DNA of 64,000 bases from Rhodanobacter sp. DHB23. GTDB taxonomy: Bacteria > Pseudomonadota > Gammaproteobacteria > Xanthomonadales > Rhodanobacteraceae. The notes beneath the pieces are model-generated. The model saw only the letters and a list, made by a program, of their open reading frames with translations. It ran no database searches and was not told the origin of the DNA. Position 1 is the stretch's first letter, and each line of letters opens with the position of its first letter. Where the stretch lies: contig NZ_JACYXK010000028.1 in NCBI RefSeq assembly GCF_014842975.1, positions 186,001 through 250,000 on the forward strand. Direction: 5' to 3'. This document shows positions 18,136 through 28,503 of the stretch, one piece after another. A program made the translations under genes and the position numbers.

Positions 18136-19563
18136 ATGCGCTGGGCCTGCATCCTGTTGCCACAGCTGGCGCTGGACGGCGTGCTTCGCCGCTGCGCGGA
18201 TCCGGACGCGCCCCGCGTGCTGGTCGGCGGATCGGCGCAACGGCGCATCCTGCATGCGGTCAGTCCCTCGGCACGGGCATTGGGCCTGCGCCGTGGCATG
18301 CCGCTGACCGCGGCGCAGGCACTGGCCCATGGATTCGCGACGGACGCGTACCGCCCTGAAGATGAGGCGCGCTGGCACCGCTTTCTGGCCAGCTGGGCCT
18401 ACGGCTTCAGCTCGCAGGTCAGCCTGCAGTTCCCGCACGCGCTGATGCTGGAAATCCAGGGTAGCCTGGGACTGTTCGGGCCGTGGCCGCGCTTCGAGGC
18501 GCGATTGCGTGAGGAACTGACGTCCCTCGGTTTCCGGCACCGCATCGTGGCCGCGCCCCACCCGGTGGCAGCGCGCGTGCTGGCCAATGCACACGACGGG
18601 CTGGCCATCGACGGCGACGCGCCGCTGCGGCGCGCGCTCGGGCAGTTGCCGATCCAGCGTGCAGGCCTCGCGGTGGACACGGCCACCGCCTTCGCACGCA
18701 TGGGCCTGCGCACGCTACGCCAGGTGTGGGCACTGCCGCGCGATGGTCTGGCGCGACGCTTCCCGGCCGAGGTGCTGCGTCACCTCGATGCCTTGCTGGG
18801 CGAGCGCGACGTGGCGCTGGAAATCTATCGTCCGCCCGATCGCTTCGACCCACGGATCGAGCTCGGCCATGAAGTCGAATCGTCCCAGGCGCTGCTGTTT
18901 CCGCTGAAGCGGCTGACCGCGGATCTGGCCGCCTTCCTGGCCAGCCGCGACGGCGGCGTGCAGCGCTTCGTCCTGCAGCTGGAACACGACCACGACGCCC
19001 GTACCCGGGTGCCGGTCGGTCTGCTCACCCCCGAGCGTAACGCAGCGCTGTTGTTCGAACTCGCGCGCGGCCGGCTGGAGCAGGTGCAGCTGCCGGCGCC
19101 GGTCCGCGCGATCGCGCTCTGCGCCGACGAGCTGCCGCCCTTCGTGCCGGTGCATCGCGAGCTGTTCGACCCGCGGCCGCAGCAGGCGATGCCGTGGGAG
19201 CAACTGCGCGAACGCTTGCGCGCGCGGCTGGGCGAGGACGCCGTGCACGGCGTGCAGGTGCAGGCCGACCATCGCCCGGAGTGTGCCTCGCTCAGTCCGC
19301 CGGAGGTTCCGGCGCGGCGTGAGGCGCCTTCGTTTGGTGCCGCGGCCGGTTCGCGCCCAGGTTGGCTGTTGGCGAAGCCCGTGCCGTTGCGCGGACCGAT
19401 GCCCCAACTCCTCGCCGGACCCGAGCGCATCGAGAGCGGCTGGTGGGATGGCGGGGACGTGCGCCGCGACTACTACCGCGCGCGACTGGCGACCGGGCAG
19501 TACGCTTGGGTGTTTCGCCCGGTCGATGGCGGGGGCTTCATGCTGCACGGCTGGTTCGCATGA
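18136..19563 (+). CDS. imuB: ImuB, catalytically altered Y-family polymerase homologue
   Basis: 475 residues. ImuB resembles DinB-type polymerases but normally lacks the catalytic acidic residues and serves as a scaffold linking DnaE2 to the sliding clamp. Here the opening [17 protein letters not shown] lacks the D-x-D metal site expected of an active polymerase. The little-finger region follows, and the carboxy end carries a W-rich segment ([19 protein letters not shown], then YAWVFRP) typical of ImuB. Its stop overlaps the dnaE2 start (ATGA). Confidence 0.9.
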   Translation: MRWACILLPQLALDGVLRRCADPDAPRVLVGGSAQRRILHAVSPSARALGLRRGMPLTAAQALAHGFATDAYRPEDEARWHRFLASWAYGFSSQVSLQFPHALMLEIQGSLGLFGPWPRFEARLREELTSLGFRHRIVAAPHPVAARVLANAHDGLAIDGDAPLRRALGQLPIQRAGLAVDTATAFARMGLRTLRQVWALPRDGLARRFPAEVLRHLDALLGERDVALEIYRPPDRFDPRIELGHEVESSQALLFPLKRLTADLAAFLASRDGGVQRFVLQLEHDHDARTRVPVGLLTPERNAALLFELARGRLEQVQLPAPVRAIALCADELPPFVPVHRELFDPRPQQAMPWEQLRERLRARLGEDAVHGVQVQADHRPECASLSPPEVPARREAPSFGAAAGSRPGWLLAKPVPLRGPMPQLLAGPERIESGWWDGGDVRRDYYRARLATGQYAWVFRPVDGGGFMLHGWFA

Positions 19564-22500
19564 GCTACGCCGAGCTGCATTGCTTGTCGAACTTCAGTTT
19601 CCAGCGCGGGGCGTCGAGCGCGCACGAGCTGTTCGAGCGCGCGAAACATCACGGCTACCAGGCGCTGGCGATCACCGACGAGTGCACGCTGGCCGGCATC
19701 GTGCGCGCCTGGCAGGCCGCGAAGGCGGCGGACCTGCCGCTGCTCGTAGGCAGCGAAGTGCGGATCGACGGCGGCCCGAAACTGGTGCTGCTGGTAGAGC
19801 ACATCGCGGGTTACCGGGTGCTGTGCCGACTCATCACCGCCGCGCGCCGGCGTGCGCCGAAGGGCAGCTATCGCCTGCTGCGGGAAGACTTCCCGGACGC
19901 GACGGATGGCCTGCTCGCACTGTGGGTGCCGGACGATCCGGACGACGCGCGGGAAGGGGAGTGGTTGCGTGCGCGCTTCCCGCAACGGCTGTGGATCGCG
20001 GTGGAACTGCACCGCGGTCCGGACGACGCGGCGCGGCTGGCGCGGTTGCAGGCCCTGGGCCAGTCGCTGCAGTTGCCGCTGGTTGCCGCCGGTGACGTCC
20101 ACATGCATGCGCGCGGGCGCCGTGCGCTGCAGGATGTGATGACGGCGATCCGGCATCGCACCACCGTGGCCGAGGCGGGCGAGCGACTGTTCCCGAATGG
20201 CGAGCGTCACCTGCGATCGCTATCCGCGCTGGCCGAGCTGTATCCCCCCGAGCTGCGGGCGGAGTCCGTGCGCATCGCCCGGCGTTGCACGTTCGACCTC
20301 GGCCAGCTGCGCTATCAATACCCACGTGAGCTGGTGCCCAACGGGCACACGCCGGCCTCCTGGCTGCGTGAGCTGACCGAGCAAGGCCTGCACTGGCGCT
20401 GGCCAGGCGGCATCCCGACGAAGGCGCGCCACCTGGTCGAGAAAGAGTTGGCGCTAGTCGCCGAGCTCGGTTACGAGAGCTACTTCCTCACCGTGCACGA
20501 CATCGTGCGCCATGCCCGCAGCCAACGCATCCTGTGCCAGGGGCGCGGCTCGGCCGCGAACTCGGTGGTCTGCTACGCGCTGGGCATCACCGAGATCGAT
20601 CCCGAGCGCATCGGCATGCTGTTCGAGCGCTTCGTCTCGAAGGAGCGAGACGAGCCGCCGGACATCGACGTCGACTTCGAGCACGAACGGCGCGAGGAAG
20701 TCATCCAGTACGTGTTCGCGCGCTATGGCCGTCATCGGGCGGCGATCACCGCGGTGGCCAGTACCTATCACGGCGCCGGCGCCGTGCGCGACGTGGCCCG
20801 TGTGCTGGGGCTGCCGCATGACCAGGTCGACGCGTTGGCCAACTGCTTCGGGCGCTGGAGCGATGCGCTGCCACCGACTACGCAGCTGCGCGAGCAGGGC
20901 TTCGATCCGGACAGCCCGCTGCTGCACCGGGTGCTGGTGCTCACCGCCGAGCTGATCGGCTTCCCGCGCCACCTGTCGCAACATCCGGGCGGCTTCGTGA
21001 TCTCCGAGCAGCCGCTGCACGATCTGGTGCCGGTGGAGAACGCCACCATGGAAGGCCGCACGGTGGTGCAGTGGGACAAGGACGATCTCGATGCGGTAGG
21101 CCTGCTGAAGGTCGACATCCTGGCGCTGGGCATGCTGAGCGCCTTGCGTCGCTGCCTCGACCTGGTCGAGCGCCATCACGGACGCGCGCTGACGCTGGCG
21201 ACCATCCCGCCAGAGGATCCCGACACCTACGCGATGATCAGCAAGGCCGACACGATCGGCGTGTTCCAGATCGAGTCGCGGGCGCAGATGGCGATGCTAC
21301 CGCGGCTCAAGCCGCGCAACTTTTACGACCTGGTGATCGAGGTGGCGATCGTGCGGCCGGGGCCGATCCAGGGCGACATGGTGCATCCCTACCTGCGCCG
21401 GCGCACCGGCGAGGAGCCGGTGAGCTATCCCTCGGAGGCGTTGCGCAAGGTGTTCGAGCGCACGCTTGGCGTGCCGCTGTTCCAGGAACAGGTGATGCAG
21501 CTGGCGGTGGTGGCGGCCGGCTACACGCCGGGCGAATCGGACGACCTGCGCCGCTCAATGGCGGCGTGGAAGCGCCATGGCGGCCTGGAGCACCACCGCG
21601 ACAAGCTGACCCGGGGCATGCTGGAGCGCGGCTACTCGGCGGACTTCGCTGCGCGCATCTTCGAGCAGATCAAGGGCTTCGGCAGCTACGGTTTCCCGGA
21701 GTCGCATGCGGCCAGCTTCGCGCTGCTCACGTACGCCAGTTGCTGGCTCAAGCGCCACTACCCGGCGGCCTTCACCTGCGCGCTGATCAACAGTCAGCCA
21801 ATGGGTTTCTACAGCCCGGATCAGTTGCTGCAGGACGTGCGCCGTCATGGCGTGGCCGTGCTACCGGCGGATGTGCGTTACAGCGAATGGGACTGCACGC
21901 TGGAACCCGATCGGCGCGGCGGCCATGCCCTGCGCATGGGCCTGCGCATGGTGCGTGGCCTCCGAGAGGACGATGCGCGGCGTATCGAGCGGGCGAGGGC
22001 AGAGCACGCATTCGTCGACATCGCGGACCTGTGCGAGCGGGCAGCACTCAACACGCGTGCACGTGAACGGTTGGCCGATGCCGGCACGCTACGCGGCTTG
22101 GCCGGCCACCGGCACCGGGCGCGCTGGGCGGTGGCGGGCGTGGAGGAACAACGTCCCCTGTTTGGCGCGGCCACGCAGTCACATGAGCAGCAAGTGGTCT
22201 TGCCGCTACCCGGTATCGGCGAGGATCTCCAGGCGGACTACGCCACGCTCGGCACCACGCTGGGACGCCACCCGCTGGCCCTGCTGCGCGCGCAACTGCG
22301 GGCGCGACGCTGTCGTAGCTCGAAGGAGCTGGTGGACATCCCACCCGGGCGTCACATCATCGCAGCCGGACTGGTGATCGGCCGCCAGCGGCCGCAGACC
22401 GCCAGTGGCGTCACCTTCGTCACGCTGGAAGACGAACACGGCATGATCAACGTGGTGGTCTGGCGCCAACTGGCCGAGCGGCAGCGTCGCCCCTTCCTGG

Positions 22501-22631
22501 AATCGCGGCTCCTGATGGTGAAGGGCACGCTGGAAGCCGAGAGCGGCGTGCGCCACTTGATCGCCCGACATCTGCATGACCTGACGCCGCTGCTGAGCAG
22601 CCTGGATGTACGAAGCCGGAACTTCAGATGA
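19560..22631 (+). CDS. dnaE2: Error-prone DNA polymerase DnaE2
   Basis: 1023 residues, typical for DnaE2, the C-family polymerase that performs mutagenic bypass after damage. The start at 19560 overlaps the imuB stop and opens directly into the PHP domain ([18 protein letters not shown]). The polymerase core has GRGSAANS and the catalytic aspartates in [10 protein letters not shown], and later [14 protein letters not shown]. The end carries an OB-fold ([19 protein letters not shown]). Compared with DnaE1 it lacks the long carboxy-terminal tau-binding extension, as expected. It is the last gene of the operon. Confidence 0.93.
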   Translation: MSYAELHCLSNFSFQRGASSAHELFERAKHHGYQALAITDECTLAGIVRAWQAAKAADLPLLVGSEVRIDGGPKLVLLVEHIAGYRVLCRLITAARRRAPKGSYRLLREDFPDATDGLLALWVPDDPDDAREGEWLRARFPQRLWIAVELHRGPDDAARLARLQALGQSLQLPLVAAGDVHMHARGRRALQDVMTAIRHRTTVAEAGERLFPNGERHLRSLSALAELYPPELRAESVRIARRCTFDLGQLRYQYPRELVPNGHTPASWLRELTEQGLHWRWPGGIPTKARHLVEKELALVAELGYESYFLTVHDIVRHARSQRILCQGRGSAANSVVCYALGITEIDPERIGMLFERFVSKERDEPPDIDVDFEHERREEVIQYVFARYGRHRAAITAVASTYHGAGAVRDVARVLGLPHDQVDALANCFGRWSDALPPTTQLREQGFDPDSPLLHRVLVLTAELIGFPRHLSQHPGGFVISEQPLHDLVPVENATMEGRTVVQWDKDDLDAVGLLKVDILALGMLSALRRCLDLVERHHGRALTLATIPPEDPDTYAMISKADTIGVFQIESRAQMAMLPRLKPRNFYDLVIEVAIVRPGPIQGDMVHPYLRRRTGEEPVSYPSEALRKVFERTLGVPLFQEQVMQLAVVAAGYTPGESDDLRRSMAAWKRHGGLEHHRDKLTRGMLERGYSADFAARIFEQIKGFGSYGFPESHAASFALLTYASCWLKRHYPAAFTCALINSQPMGFYSPDQLLQDVRRHGVAVLPADVRYSEWDCTLEPDRRGGHALRMGLRMVRGLREDDARRIERARAEHAFVDIADLCERAALNTRARERLADAGTLRGLAGHRHRARWAVAGVEEQRPLFGAATQSHEQQVVLPLPGIGEDLQADYATLGTTLGRHPLALLRAQLRARRCRSSKELVDIPPGRHIIAAGLVIGRQRPQTASGVTFVTLEDEHGMINVVVWRQLAERQRRPFLESRLLMVKGTLEAESGVRHLIARHLHDLTPLLSSLDVRSRNFR

Positions 22632-22789
22632 CTGAGAGGATAACTGGACGGGGCTATCGGGGTAGAGGTGGTGCGTGCTTCGACCCAAAACGGACAGCTC
22701 GGTCGTGACCCGCTACAAGCTTTCCCACAGCCTTGTCGATTTCCGATCATCAGCTTCGTCGTCAGTGCATCCCATCCAAAGGATCTCCC

Positions 22790-23161
22790 ATGAAATACCT
22801 CGGCCTGGCCTACTTCACCCCCGAAAAATTCGCTGCGATGGCGCCAGACGATGTCAAGGCATTGGTAGGCCAATGCCCGGCATTGGACGAGAAGATGCGT
22901 GCTACCGGCAAGGTTCTGGTTTCCGCCTCGCTCGGCGATCTGGACACCTGGAGGACGCTTCGCCCGCGCAGCGGCAAGACGCACGTCAGCGATGGGCCTT
23001 ACACCGAGTCGAAGGAAGTGGTGGGCGGCCTGTTCATCATCGAGGCGGACAGCCGCGACGAGGCGCTACACATCGCATCCATGCACCCGGCCGCCACGCT
23101 GGGCGAAGAAGGCGGATGGGCCGTCGAGCTTATCCCCATGGATTTCTACCTGGCCCGATGA
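22790..23161 (+). CDS. YCII-related (DGPF domain) protein
   Basis: 123 residues of the YciI-like/DGPF family: MKYLGLAYF, then DGPYTESKEVVGGLFIIEADSRDEAL, with the DGPF-type motif as DGPY. These small ferredoxin-fold proteins often sit near ECF sigma genes, but their biochemical role is not settled. AAGGA lies 9 bases before the ATG. It is a single gene; the 158 bases before it and the 273 after it show no other gene. Confidence 0.85.
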   Translation: MKYLGLAYFTPEKFAAMAPDDVKALVGQCPALDEKMRATGKVLVSASLGDLDTWRTLRPRSGKTHVSDGPYTESKEVVGGLFIIEADSRDEALHIASMHPAATLGEEGGWAVELIPMDFYLAR

Positions 23162-23434
23162 GGGCTTGGGCGCCTGCCTCAAGAATGCTTTGGTGCCTCT
23201 TTCTCCACAAATACCTTCACGGCTTCGTGAGTCATCACGGCGATGTCCGCTTCTGGCTGCCGAAAGCGGACTCCCAGACAGGACGATTAGGGTGGGTTAT
23301 CGCGGGTAGGGAGGTGTTCATCACCGTCATGTGAGCGCGTCTCGTCATCGTGCGTTGTGCCCCAATGGGAATGAAGCAACCTCAGCGCAGTTGCGTAACC
23401 TGCGCCCGCGTGGATGCAGTTTCCGTGATGCTGC

Positions 23435-23989
23435 TCATGGATGGGCCCCGGTTGCGGGCCACTGCTGCGGCACCTTGCGCAACTTCGATATGTCGTAGCC
23501 GAGCGCCTTGACCCGCGTGATCAGCGCCGCATAATCGGCCGGCGACACACTCGGCGTGCGCGCGAACACCCAAGTGTAATCGCGCTTGTCGCGCGCCACG
23601 ATCATTTCGCTGTAATCGGGTTTCAGCCAGGCCACGATGTATTGCGCCTTGAAGCCCCAGAACAGTTTCACGCCCCACACCGCGTTGCCGCTGCCGGCAT
23701 GCACGTAACCGGTGGACTGGATGTGCTTGACCGGGCCGTCGAAGGCTCCGTTGTTGAAACGGAACGTGGTGTGGATGTTGCCGTCCGGTTGCAGCGTGTA
23801 CGTTTCCACCGCGTTGAACGCATGCTTCTCGAACATGGTGGGAATGGTCACGATCAGGTACCACGGACCCATGAAACGCGGCAGATCCACATGAGCCACC
23901 GGCTTGATCGGCGGCAGCTCGTCGGCGCAAGCCGTGCCCGCGCCGAGCAGCAAGGCCAGGATCAACGCATATCGCAGGCAGATACGCAT
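23435..23989 (-). CDS. Lipocalin family protein (Blc-like), exported
   Basis: 184 residues with a signal peptide (YALILALLLGAGTACADE), probably a periplasmic or membrane-attached lipocalin. The lipocalin signature GPWYLIVTIPTMFEKHAFNAVETY and the later YTWVFARTP match bacterial Blc, which binds lysolipids or fatty acids. The cysteine in TACAD could be a lipidation site. It is the last gene of the eight-gene lipid operon read from the promoter at 30.84 kb; only 35 bases separate it from the methyltransferase gene. A paralogue lies at 43.8-44.4 kb. Confidence 0.87.
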   Translation of the reverse strand: MRICLRYALILALLLGAGTACADELPPIKPVAHVDLPRFMGPWYLIVTIPTMFEKHAFNAVETYTLQPDGNIHTTFRFNNGAFDGPVKHIQSTGYVHAGSGNAVWGVKLFWGFKAQYIVAWLKPDYSEMIVARDKRDYTWVFARTPSVSPADYAALITRVKALGYDISKLRKVPQQWPATGAHP

Positions 23990-24024
23990 GGCGGAAGCTC
24001 CTCGGCGATTGCGGCTGGCGGGAA

Positions 24025-25104
24025 TCACGGGCGCGCGAAGCGGTAGTGCGCCACCAGCCACTCCTGGCCGTCGGCGTAGCCGAACAATTCGGCGCAAGAC
24101 ATCCAGAACATGCGCCAGCGCTGGAACCACAGCGCGGCGTGTTCGCCATAGGCTTCCTTCAGCACCGCCATCACGGCGTCGCGCTGATCATCCTGCCGCT
24201 GCAGCCAGTGGTTGGCGTTCTTCTGGTAATGCGTGCCGTCGATCAGCCAGCGCTGTTCGATCTGCAGCGCCTGTTGGAAATGCAGCAAGGTGTCCGCCGC
24301 CGGCATCAGGCCGCCGGTGAAGAAATGACGCCCCATCCAGTTGTCCTCGCCTGCGGTCTCGAACGGATACATCAGCGTGCGGTGCGCGAAGATGTGCACG
24401 AACAGCTTGCCGCCGGGCTTCAGCCATTGCGCGATGCGGCCCAGCAGGGTCTGGTAGTTGCGCATGTGCTCGAACATCTCCACCGACACGCAACGGTCGA
24501 ACTGCACGGCGTCCAGCGCCAGCGTGTTGGCGTCCTCGGTAATCACGCGCACGTTGTGCAGGTCGCGCTGCCGGCACTGCGCCTCGATGTGCCGGCGCTG
24601 GCCGTGCGAGTTGGAAACGGCAGTGATGTACGCGTCGGGATACTGCTCGGCCATCCACAGCGTGAGCGATCCCCAGCCGCAGCCGAGTTCGAGGATGCGC
24701 TGGCCGTTGCACAGCTCGGCACGCTCCCCGTACAGGCGCAGCATGGCGTCCTCCGCTTCGCCCAGCGATTCGTCGCCACGCGGATACCAGCAGCCGGAAT
24801 ACTTCAATCGCGGCCCCAGGCACAACTTGAAGAATGCCGCCGGCAACTCGTAGTGCTGCGCGTTCGCTGCCTCGGTGTGGATCGCCACCGGGCTGTGGCG
24901 CAATTCGGCGATGCGCCGGTCGAAACGTTCGGCCTGTGCGGCGAGGCCACCGGCGCGTTCCTCGCGCAGGCGCTGCGCACACATCTGCCGGATGCCGTAA
25001 CGCAGCAGCGCGTCGGGAATCAGGCCGCGCTCGGCTAGGCCGAGCACGCCGGGCGCGAGCCGGTCCGGCGCCAGCTCGGGCGTATCCATCACGACGGTAT
25101 TCAT
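24025..25104 (-). CDS. Cyclopropane-fatty-acyl-phospholipid synthase family methyltransferase (second copy)
   Basis: 359 residues. A SAM-dependent methyltransferase with ILELGCGWGSLTLWMAEQY as the SAM-binding motif near residue 130, CVSVEMFEHM, and PGGKLFVHIFAHRT, all typical of the Cfa family, which adds a methyl or methylene group to a double bond of membrane acyl chains. It is shorter at the amino end than the cfa gene three genes upstream, and the two are clearly different subtypes. The start overlaps the DUF1295 stop by four bases. It may methylate a different position or substrate, as UfaM-type enzymes do in furan fatty acid synthesis; that is inference. Confidence 0.85.
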   Translation of the reverse strand: MNTVVMDTPELAPDRLAPGVLGLAERGLIPDALLRYGIRQMCAQRLREERAGGLAAQAERFDRRIAELRHSPVAIHTEAANAQHYELPAAFFKLCLGPRLKYSGCWYPRGDESLGEAEDAMLRLYGERAELCNGQRILELGCGWGSLTLWMAEQYPDAYITAVSNSHGQRRHIEAQCRQRDLHNVRVITEDANTLALDAVQFDRCVSVEMFEHMRNYQTLLGRIAQWLKPGGKLFVHIFAHRTLMYPFETAGEDNWMGRHFFTGGLMPAADTLLHFQQALQIEQRWLIDGTHYQKNANHWLQRQDDQRDAVMAVLKEAYGEHAALWFQRWRMFWMSCAELFGYADGQEWLVAHYRFARP

Positions 25105-25898
25105 GCCTTGCTCCTCGTCTTGCGCGAATGTCTGGGAAACCAGGGAAACAGCATCGGCGTGTCGCGCTGATAGGCGCGGTAGTCGTCGCCGCGCGTGCGC
25201 AGCGCCTGCGCCTCGGTCCAAGGGATGCCGCTGATCCAGCGCAGGAACACGTACATCAGCAGCGGCCCCGACCACGCCAGCCACCCGATCGGCGAGTCCA
25301 CGGCAACGCACACGTAGGCGAACCAGTGCAGCCATTCGAAGAAGTAGTTCGGGTGCCGCGACCAGCGCCACAAGCCCGCGCGGAAGGTCTTGCCATGGTT
25401 CGCGGGGCGGGCGCGAAAGCGCGCCAGCTGGCGGTCGGCGAGCGACTCGCCCAGCACGCTGACTAGCCAGATCGCGGCACCCGCGAACAGCCAGCCGGGT
25501 GACTGCGCCGGATTGCGCGCCACCGCCACGAACGGCAGCGCGAACAGCACGATCAGCGCGGCCTGGAACTGGAAGAACGCGAACAGCTTGCGTTGATCGT
25601 CCTGCCAGTGTGCGCGCATCTGCGCGTAGCGGCCGTCCTCGGCGGCATGGCGCACGCGCCGCCAAAGATGCCGCGCCAGCCGCGCGCCCCACAGGCCGCC
25701 GCACGCGGCGAGCAGCACGCGTGGCGCGATGGCGCCTTCGCCGACGATGGCCAGCCACACGGCGCCGCCGCCCAGACCGGCGGCCCACAGCACATCGACG
25801 ATGCCGGTATTGGTATGGCGTCGCTGCCACTGCCAGCCCGCCGTCATCATCGCGGCGGCGAACAGCCACAGGAAAAGGAGTGCCACCCACGGATTCAT
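25101..25898 (-). CDS. DUF1295 membrane protein (steroid 5-alpha-reductase-like fold)
   Basis: 265 residues with about six to seven membrane spans. The carboxy part contains GLWRWSRHPNYFFEWLHWFAY, the signature of the DUF1295/isoprenylcysteine methyltransferase-steroid reductase fold, which uses NADPH or SAM at the membrane. The start at 25898 overlaps the DUF2878 stop (ATGA) and the end overlaps the next methyltransferase. In the operon it is likely to reduce or modify an acyl-chain double bond; activity is not known. Confidence 0.85.
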   Translation of the reverse strand: MNPWVALLFLWLFAAAMMTAGWQWQRRHTNTGIVDVLWAAGLGGGAVWLAIVGEGAIAPRVLLAACGGLWGARLARHLWRRVRHAAEDGRYAQMRAHWQDDQRKLFAFFQFQAALIVLFALPFVAVARNPAQSPGWLFAGAAIWLVSVLGESLADRQLARFRARPANHGKTFRAGLWRWSRHPNYFFEWLHWFAYVCVAVDSPIGWLAWSGPLLMYVFLRWISGIPWTEAQALRTRGDDYRAYQRDTPMLFPWFPRHSRKTRSKA

Positions 25899-26437
25899 GG
25901 CGCGCTCCGCAGCAGCGGATGTGCGGTGCCGCGCGACCAGCGCCGCGCCAGCGTGGTCAGCAGCGGCAGCGAGATGCCCCAACCCAGCGCCAGCCACAGC
26001 AGCGCATGCCAGGCCGGCGGCGCGAAGCGCACCGCCTGCCAGCCGCGTGCGGCGCCGAGATAAGCGAGCGGTCCGCCGATCGCGCCGAAGGCCACAGCCA
26101 GCCACGGTCGCCCTTGCAGGTAGCCGAACAGCGGCACGATGGTCAGCGCGAAGGCCAGCCACAGCGCGAGGATCCACGCCGGCGCGAAGCCGGCGGCCCA
26201 GGCTGCCGCATAGACCAGCAGGCCGCTGCGCACCGCTACGCCGTCGAACAGCAGGCCCAGCGCGAACGCCAACCCCATCAGCCGCACATCCACACTGCGC
26301 CGCGTGGACACGCGCAGCCGCCACGCCGCGAACAGCGCCACCGCCAGCAGCGCCGGCCACGACAGGCCGCGCCCGGCACCAATCACGCTGACGAACCACA
26401 CCGCCTCGTAGGCGATCAGGGTGATCCAGAACATCAT
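25895..26437 (-). CDS. DUF2878 membrane protein
   Basis: 180 residues, almost entirely hydrophobic, with five or six membrane spans (FWITLIAYEAVWFVSVIGAG, LLVYAAAWAAGFAPAWILAL and others). It matches the layout of DUF2878 proteins, which are found beside DUF1295, DUF1365 and cyclopropane synthase genes. No catalytic motif is evident. It overlaps its neighbours by four bases on both sides. Function unknown, presumably in the same lipid modification. Confidence 0.75.
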   Translation of the reverse strand: MMFWITLIAYEAVWFVSVIGAGRGLSWPALLAVALFAAWRLRVSTRRSVDVRLMGLAFALGLLFDGVAVRSGLLVYAAAWAAGFAPAWILALWLAFALTIVPLFGYLQGRPWLAVAFGAIGGPLAYLGAARGWQAVRFAPPAWHALLWLALGWGISLPLLTTLARRWSRGTAHPLLRSAP

Positions 26438-27705
26438 GCGGCTGGCTCCGCACTGCCGCGGCGGTAACCGGGCTTGGCCAGCAGCAGGTGCGCCACACCG
26501 ATCGAGCGTTCGCGGAAACCGCCTTCGCAATAGGCGAGGTAGAACTCCCAGCGGCGGATGAAGCGCTCGTCGAAACCCTGCGCACGCACCTCGCCGAGCC
26601 GCGCCATGAAGCGCTCGCGCCAGGCGTGCAGGGTGCGCGCGTAGGAATCGCCGAAGTCCTGCAGCGCGATCAGGCCCAGGTTGCTGGCGCGGGTCTTCGC
26701 CGCGAGCATCGCGCTGACCGAGGGAATGAAGCTGCCGGGAAACACGTGGCGCTTGATGAAGTCCACCGACTTCAGCGCCTGTGCGTAGCGATGATCCTCG
26801 ATGGTGATCGCCTGCAGCAGGGCAAGACCATCCGGTTTCAGCAGCGCACCGAGCTTGGCGAAATAGACGTCCAGGTATTCGGCGCCGATCGCCTCGACCA
26901 TCTCGATCGAGACCAGCTTGTCGTAGCTGCCCTCGAGGTCGCGGTAGTCCTTGAGCAGCAAGGTCACGCGGTCCTGCAGGCCGGCCGCGGCCACGCGCTC
27001 GCTGGCCAGCACGTGCTGCTCGCGCGAGATGGTGGTGGTGGTGACGTGGCAACCGTAATGCCGCGCCGCATGCAGCGCGAAGCCGCCCCAGCCGGTGCCG
27101 ATCTCGATCACGCGGTCGCCGGGCTGCAGCGCGAGGCGGCGGCATATCGCATCCAGTTTGCGCACGGAAGCCGCTTCCAGCGTGTCGTCGGCGCCTTCCC
27201 ACAGTGCCGAGGAATACATCAGGTCGCTGGACAGGAACAGGCCGAAGAAATCGTTGCCGAGGTCGTAGTGCGCGGCGATGTTGCGGCGGCTGCCGCTGGG
27301 CGTATTGCGCTGCAGGGCGTGCCATGCGCGTAGCGCCATGCCGCCCAGGCGCGCCCATCCGGTTTCCATGCCGTCGAGCAGATCGCGGTTGCGCACCAGC
27401 AGACGGATCAGGCCGACCAGGTCGTCGCAATGCCACAGGCCATCCATGTACGCCTCGCCCGCGCCCACGCTGCCGTGGGTGGCCAGCGCGCGGTAGAAGC
27501 CGGGATCAAGCACCTCGACATGTACCACCAGCTCCGCGTGGCCGCTGGCCGGCGTGCCCAGCACGACCGTGCCCAGTGCATCTTGCAGCAGCAGGCGGCC
27601 GTGCCGCAGCCCGCTCATCTGCGCAAGCAAGCGCTGGCGCAGTACGCGGTCGAGCGGGCCGCACGGCGGGGTGGTGTCGATGTCCTGTTTGACGATGGCG
27701 TTCAT
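26434..27705 (-). CDS. cfa: Cyclopropane-fatty-acyl-phospholipid synthase family protein
   Basis: 423 residues, full length for the family. It transfers a methylene (or methyl) group from SAM to unsaturated acyl chains of membrane phospholipids. NIAAHYDLGNDFFGLFLSSD, the SAM site VIEIGTGWGGFALHAA, and VSIEMVEAIGAEYLDVYF are visible; the amino domain is present (GSVGAGEAYMDGLW). The Gly-Thr-Gly in the SAM loop instead of the Cys-Gly of E. coli Cfa groups it with the enzymes encoded beside DUF1365 and flavin oxidase genes. Cfa-type genes are known members of RpoE-ChrR regulons. Confidence 0.88.
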   Translation of the reverse strand: MNAIVKQDIDTTPPCGPLDRVLRQRLLAQMSGLRHGRLLLQDALGTVVLGTPASGHAELVVHVEVLDPGFYRALATHGSVGAGEAYMDGLWHCDDLVGLIRLLVRNRDLLDGMETGWARLGGMALRAWHALQRNTPSGSRRNIAAHYDLGNDFFGLFLSSDLMYSSALWEGADDTLEAASVRKLDAICRRLALQPGDRVIEIGTGWGGFALHAARHYGCHVTTTTISREQHVLASERVAAAGLQDRVTLLLKDYRDLEGSYDKLVSIEMVEAIGAEYLDVYFAKLGALLKPDGLALLQAITIEDHRYAQALKSVDFIKRHVFPGSFIPSVSAMLAAKTRASNLGLIALQDFGDSYARTLHAWRERFMARLGEVRAQGFDERFIRRWEFYLAYCEGGFRERSIGVAHLLLAKPGYRRGSAEPAA

Positions 27706-27714
27706 GCGTGAGCC

Positions 27715-28503
27715 TCAGGTCGGTTGCGGATGGTCATGGACCGGGTTGCGTTTCAGCCACAGCCGCAGCGCTTGCCAGTGGATCGCGCCGACCACCTGAG
27801 CGGTCATCAGCGGATAGCGCCACAGCACGCGTGCCAGCGCGGCGCCGCTCAAGGGCAGGCGCTGCAGGTGCATATGCGCGTCGAACTCGCGCACGCCGTC
27901 GCGCAGCACGTCCATGTGCACGTGCAACTCGTCGCCCGGTGCGGTGAAGCGCCAGTCGTAGCCGCGATCCATCGACATGAACGGCGAGACGTGAAAGACC
28001 TTGGGGAACGACCAGCCCAGCGTGCGGCCGTGCGTCGCGGCGGTCCCGGCTGGCAGCACGTAGGCGTGGCGTTCGTGCCATGGCGTGTTGGTGATCTCGG
28101 CGACGATGCAATCCAACGTGCAGCCGTCCGCCGCGTAGCAGTAGTAGAAGCTCACCGGGTTGAACACGAAGCCGGCGTAGCGCAGATGGGTGAGCAGCCG
28201 GATCGGTCCGGTCGGTCGATGCCCCACGGCCTGCTCGACGCGCCGGCGCACCGCCTCGGCCAGCGGCAGTTCGGCCGGCCCCAGATAATCGCTGCGGCGG
28301 AACTCGGCGAGGTTGCGTCGCCCGTTCGACCACAACCAGCGCCCGGCGAACACGCGATCCACCTCGTCCAGATCGAGATACAGCTGCGCCATGCGGTAGC
28401 GGAACGCGTGCGGATGCGGCGCATGCCGGCGATGGAGCACCGTGCCTTCGTAGACGGCGCTGGCGGGTGCCACGGCGGTCGTGATGGTTGCCGACGCGTT
28501 CAC
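27715..28503 (-). CDS. DUF1365 family protein
   Basis: 262 residues of DUF1365: YEGTVLHRRHAPHPHAFRYRM near the start, LLTHLRYAGFVFNPVSFYYCY, and KVFHVSPFM, all strongly conserved in this family. The start is a GTG that overlaps the stop of the flavin oxidase gene (GTGA). DUF1365 genes are nearly always found next to an FAD-dependent amine-oxidase-like gene and a cyclopropane synthase gene; the three are thought to act together on acyl chains, but the reaction of DUF1365 itself is unknown. Confidence 0.88.
   Translation of the reverse strand: MNASATITTAVAPASAVYEGTVLHRRHAPHPHAFRYRMAQLYLDLDEVDRVFAGRWLWSNGRRNLAEFRRSDYLGPAELPLAEAVRRRVEQAVGHRPTGPIRLLTHLRYAGFVFNPVSFYYCYAADGCTLDCIVAEITNTPWHERHAYVLPAGTAATHGRTLGWSFPKVFHVSPFMSMDRGYDWRFTAPGDELHVHMDVLRDGVREFDAHMHLQRLPLSGAALARVLWRYPLMTAQVVGAIHWQALRLWLKRNPVHDHPQPT

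Noticed and set aside
25105-25890. Amino-terminal extension of the second methyltransferase
   Set aside because: It is read out of frame through the DUF1295 gene; the ATG at 25104 overlapping that gene's stop is the clear start.
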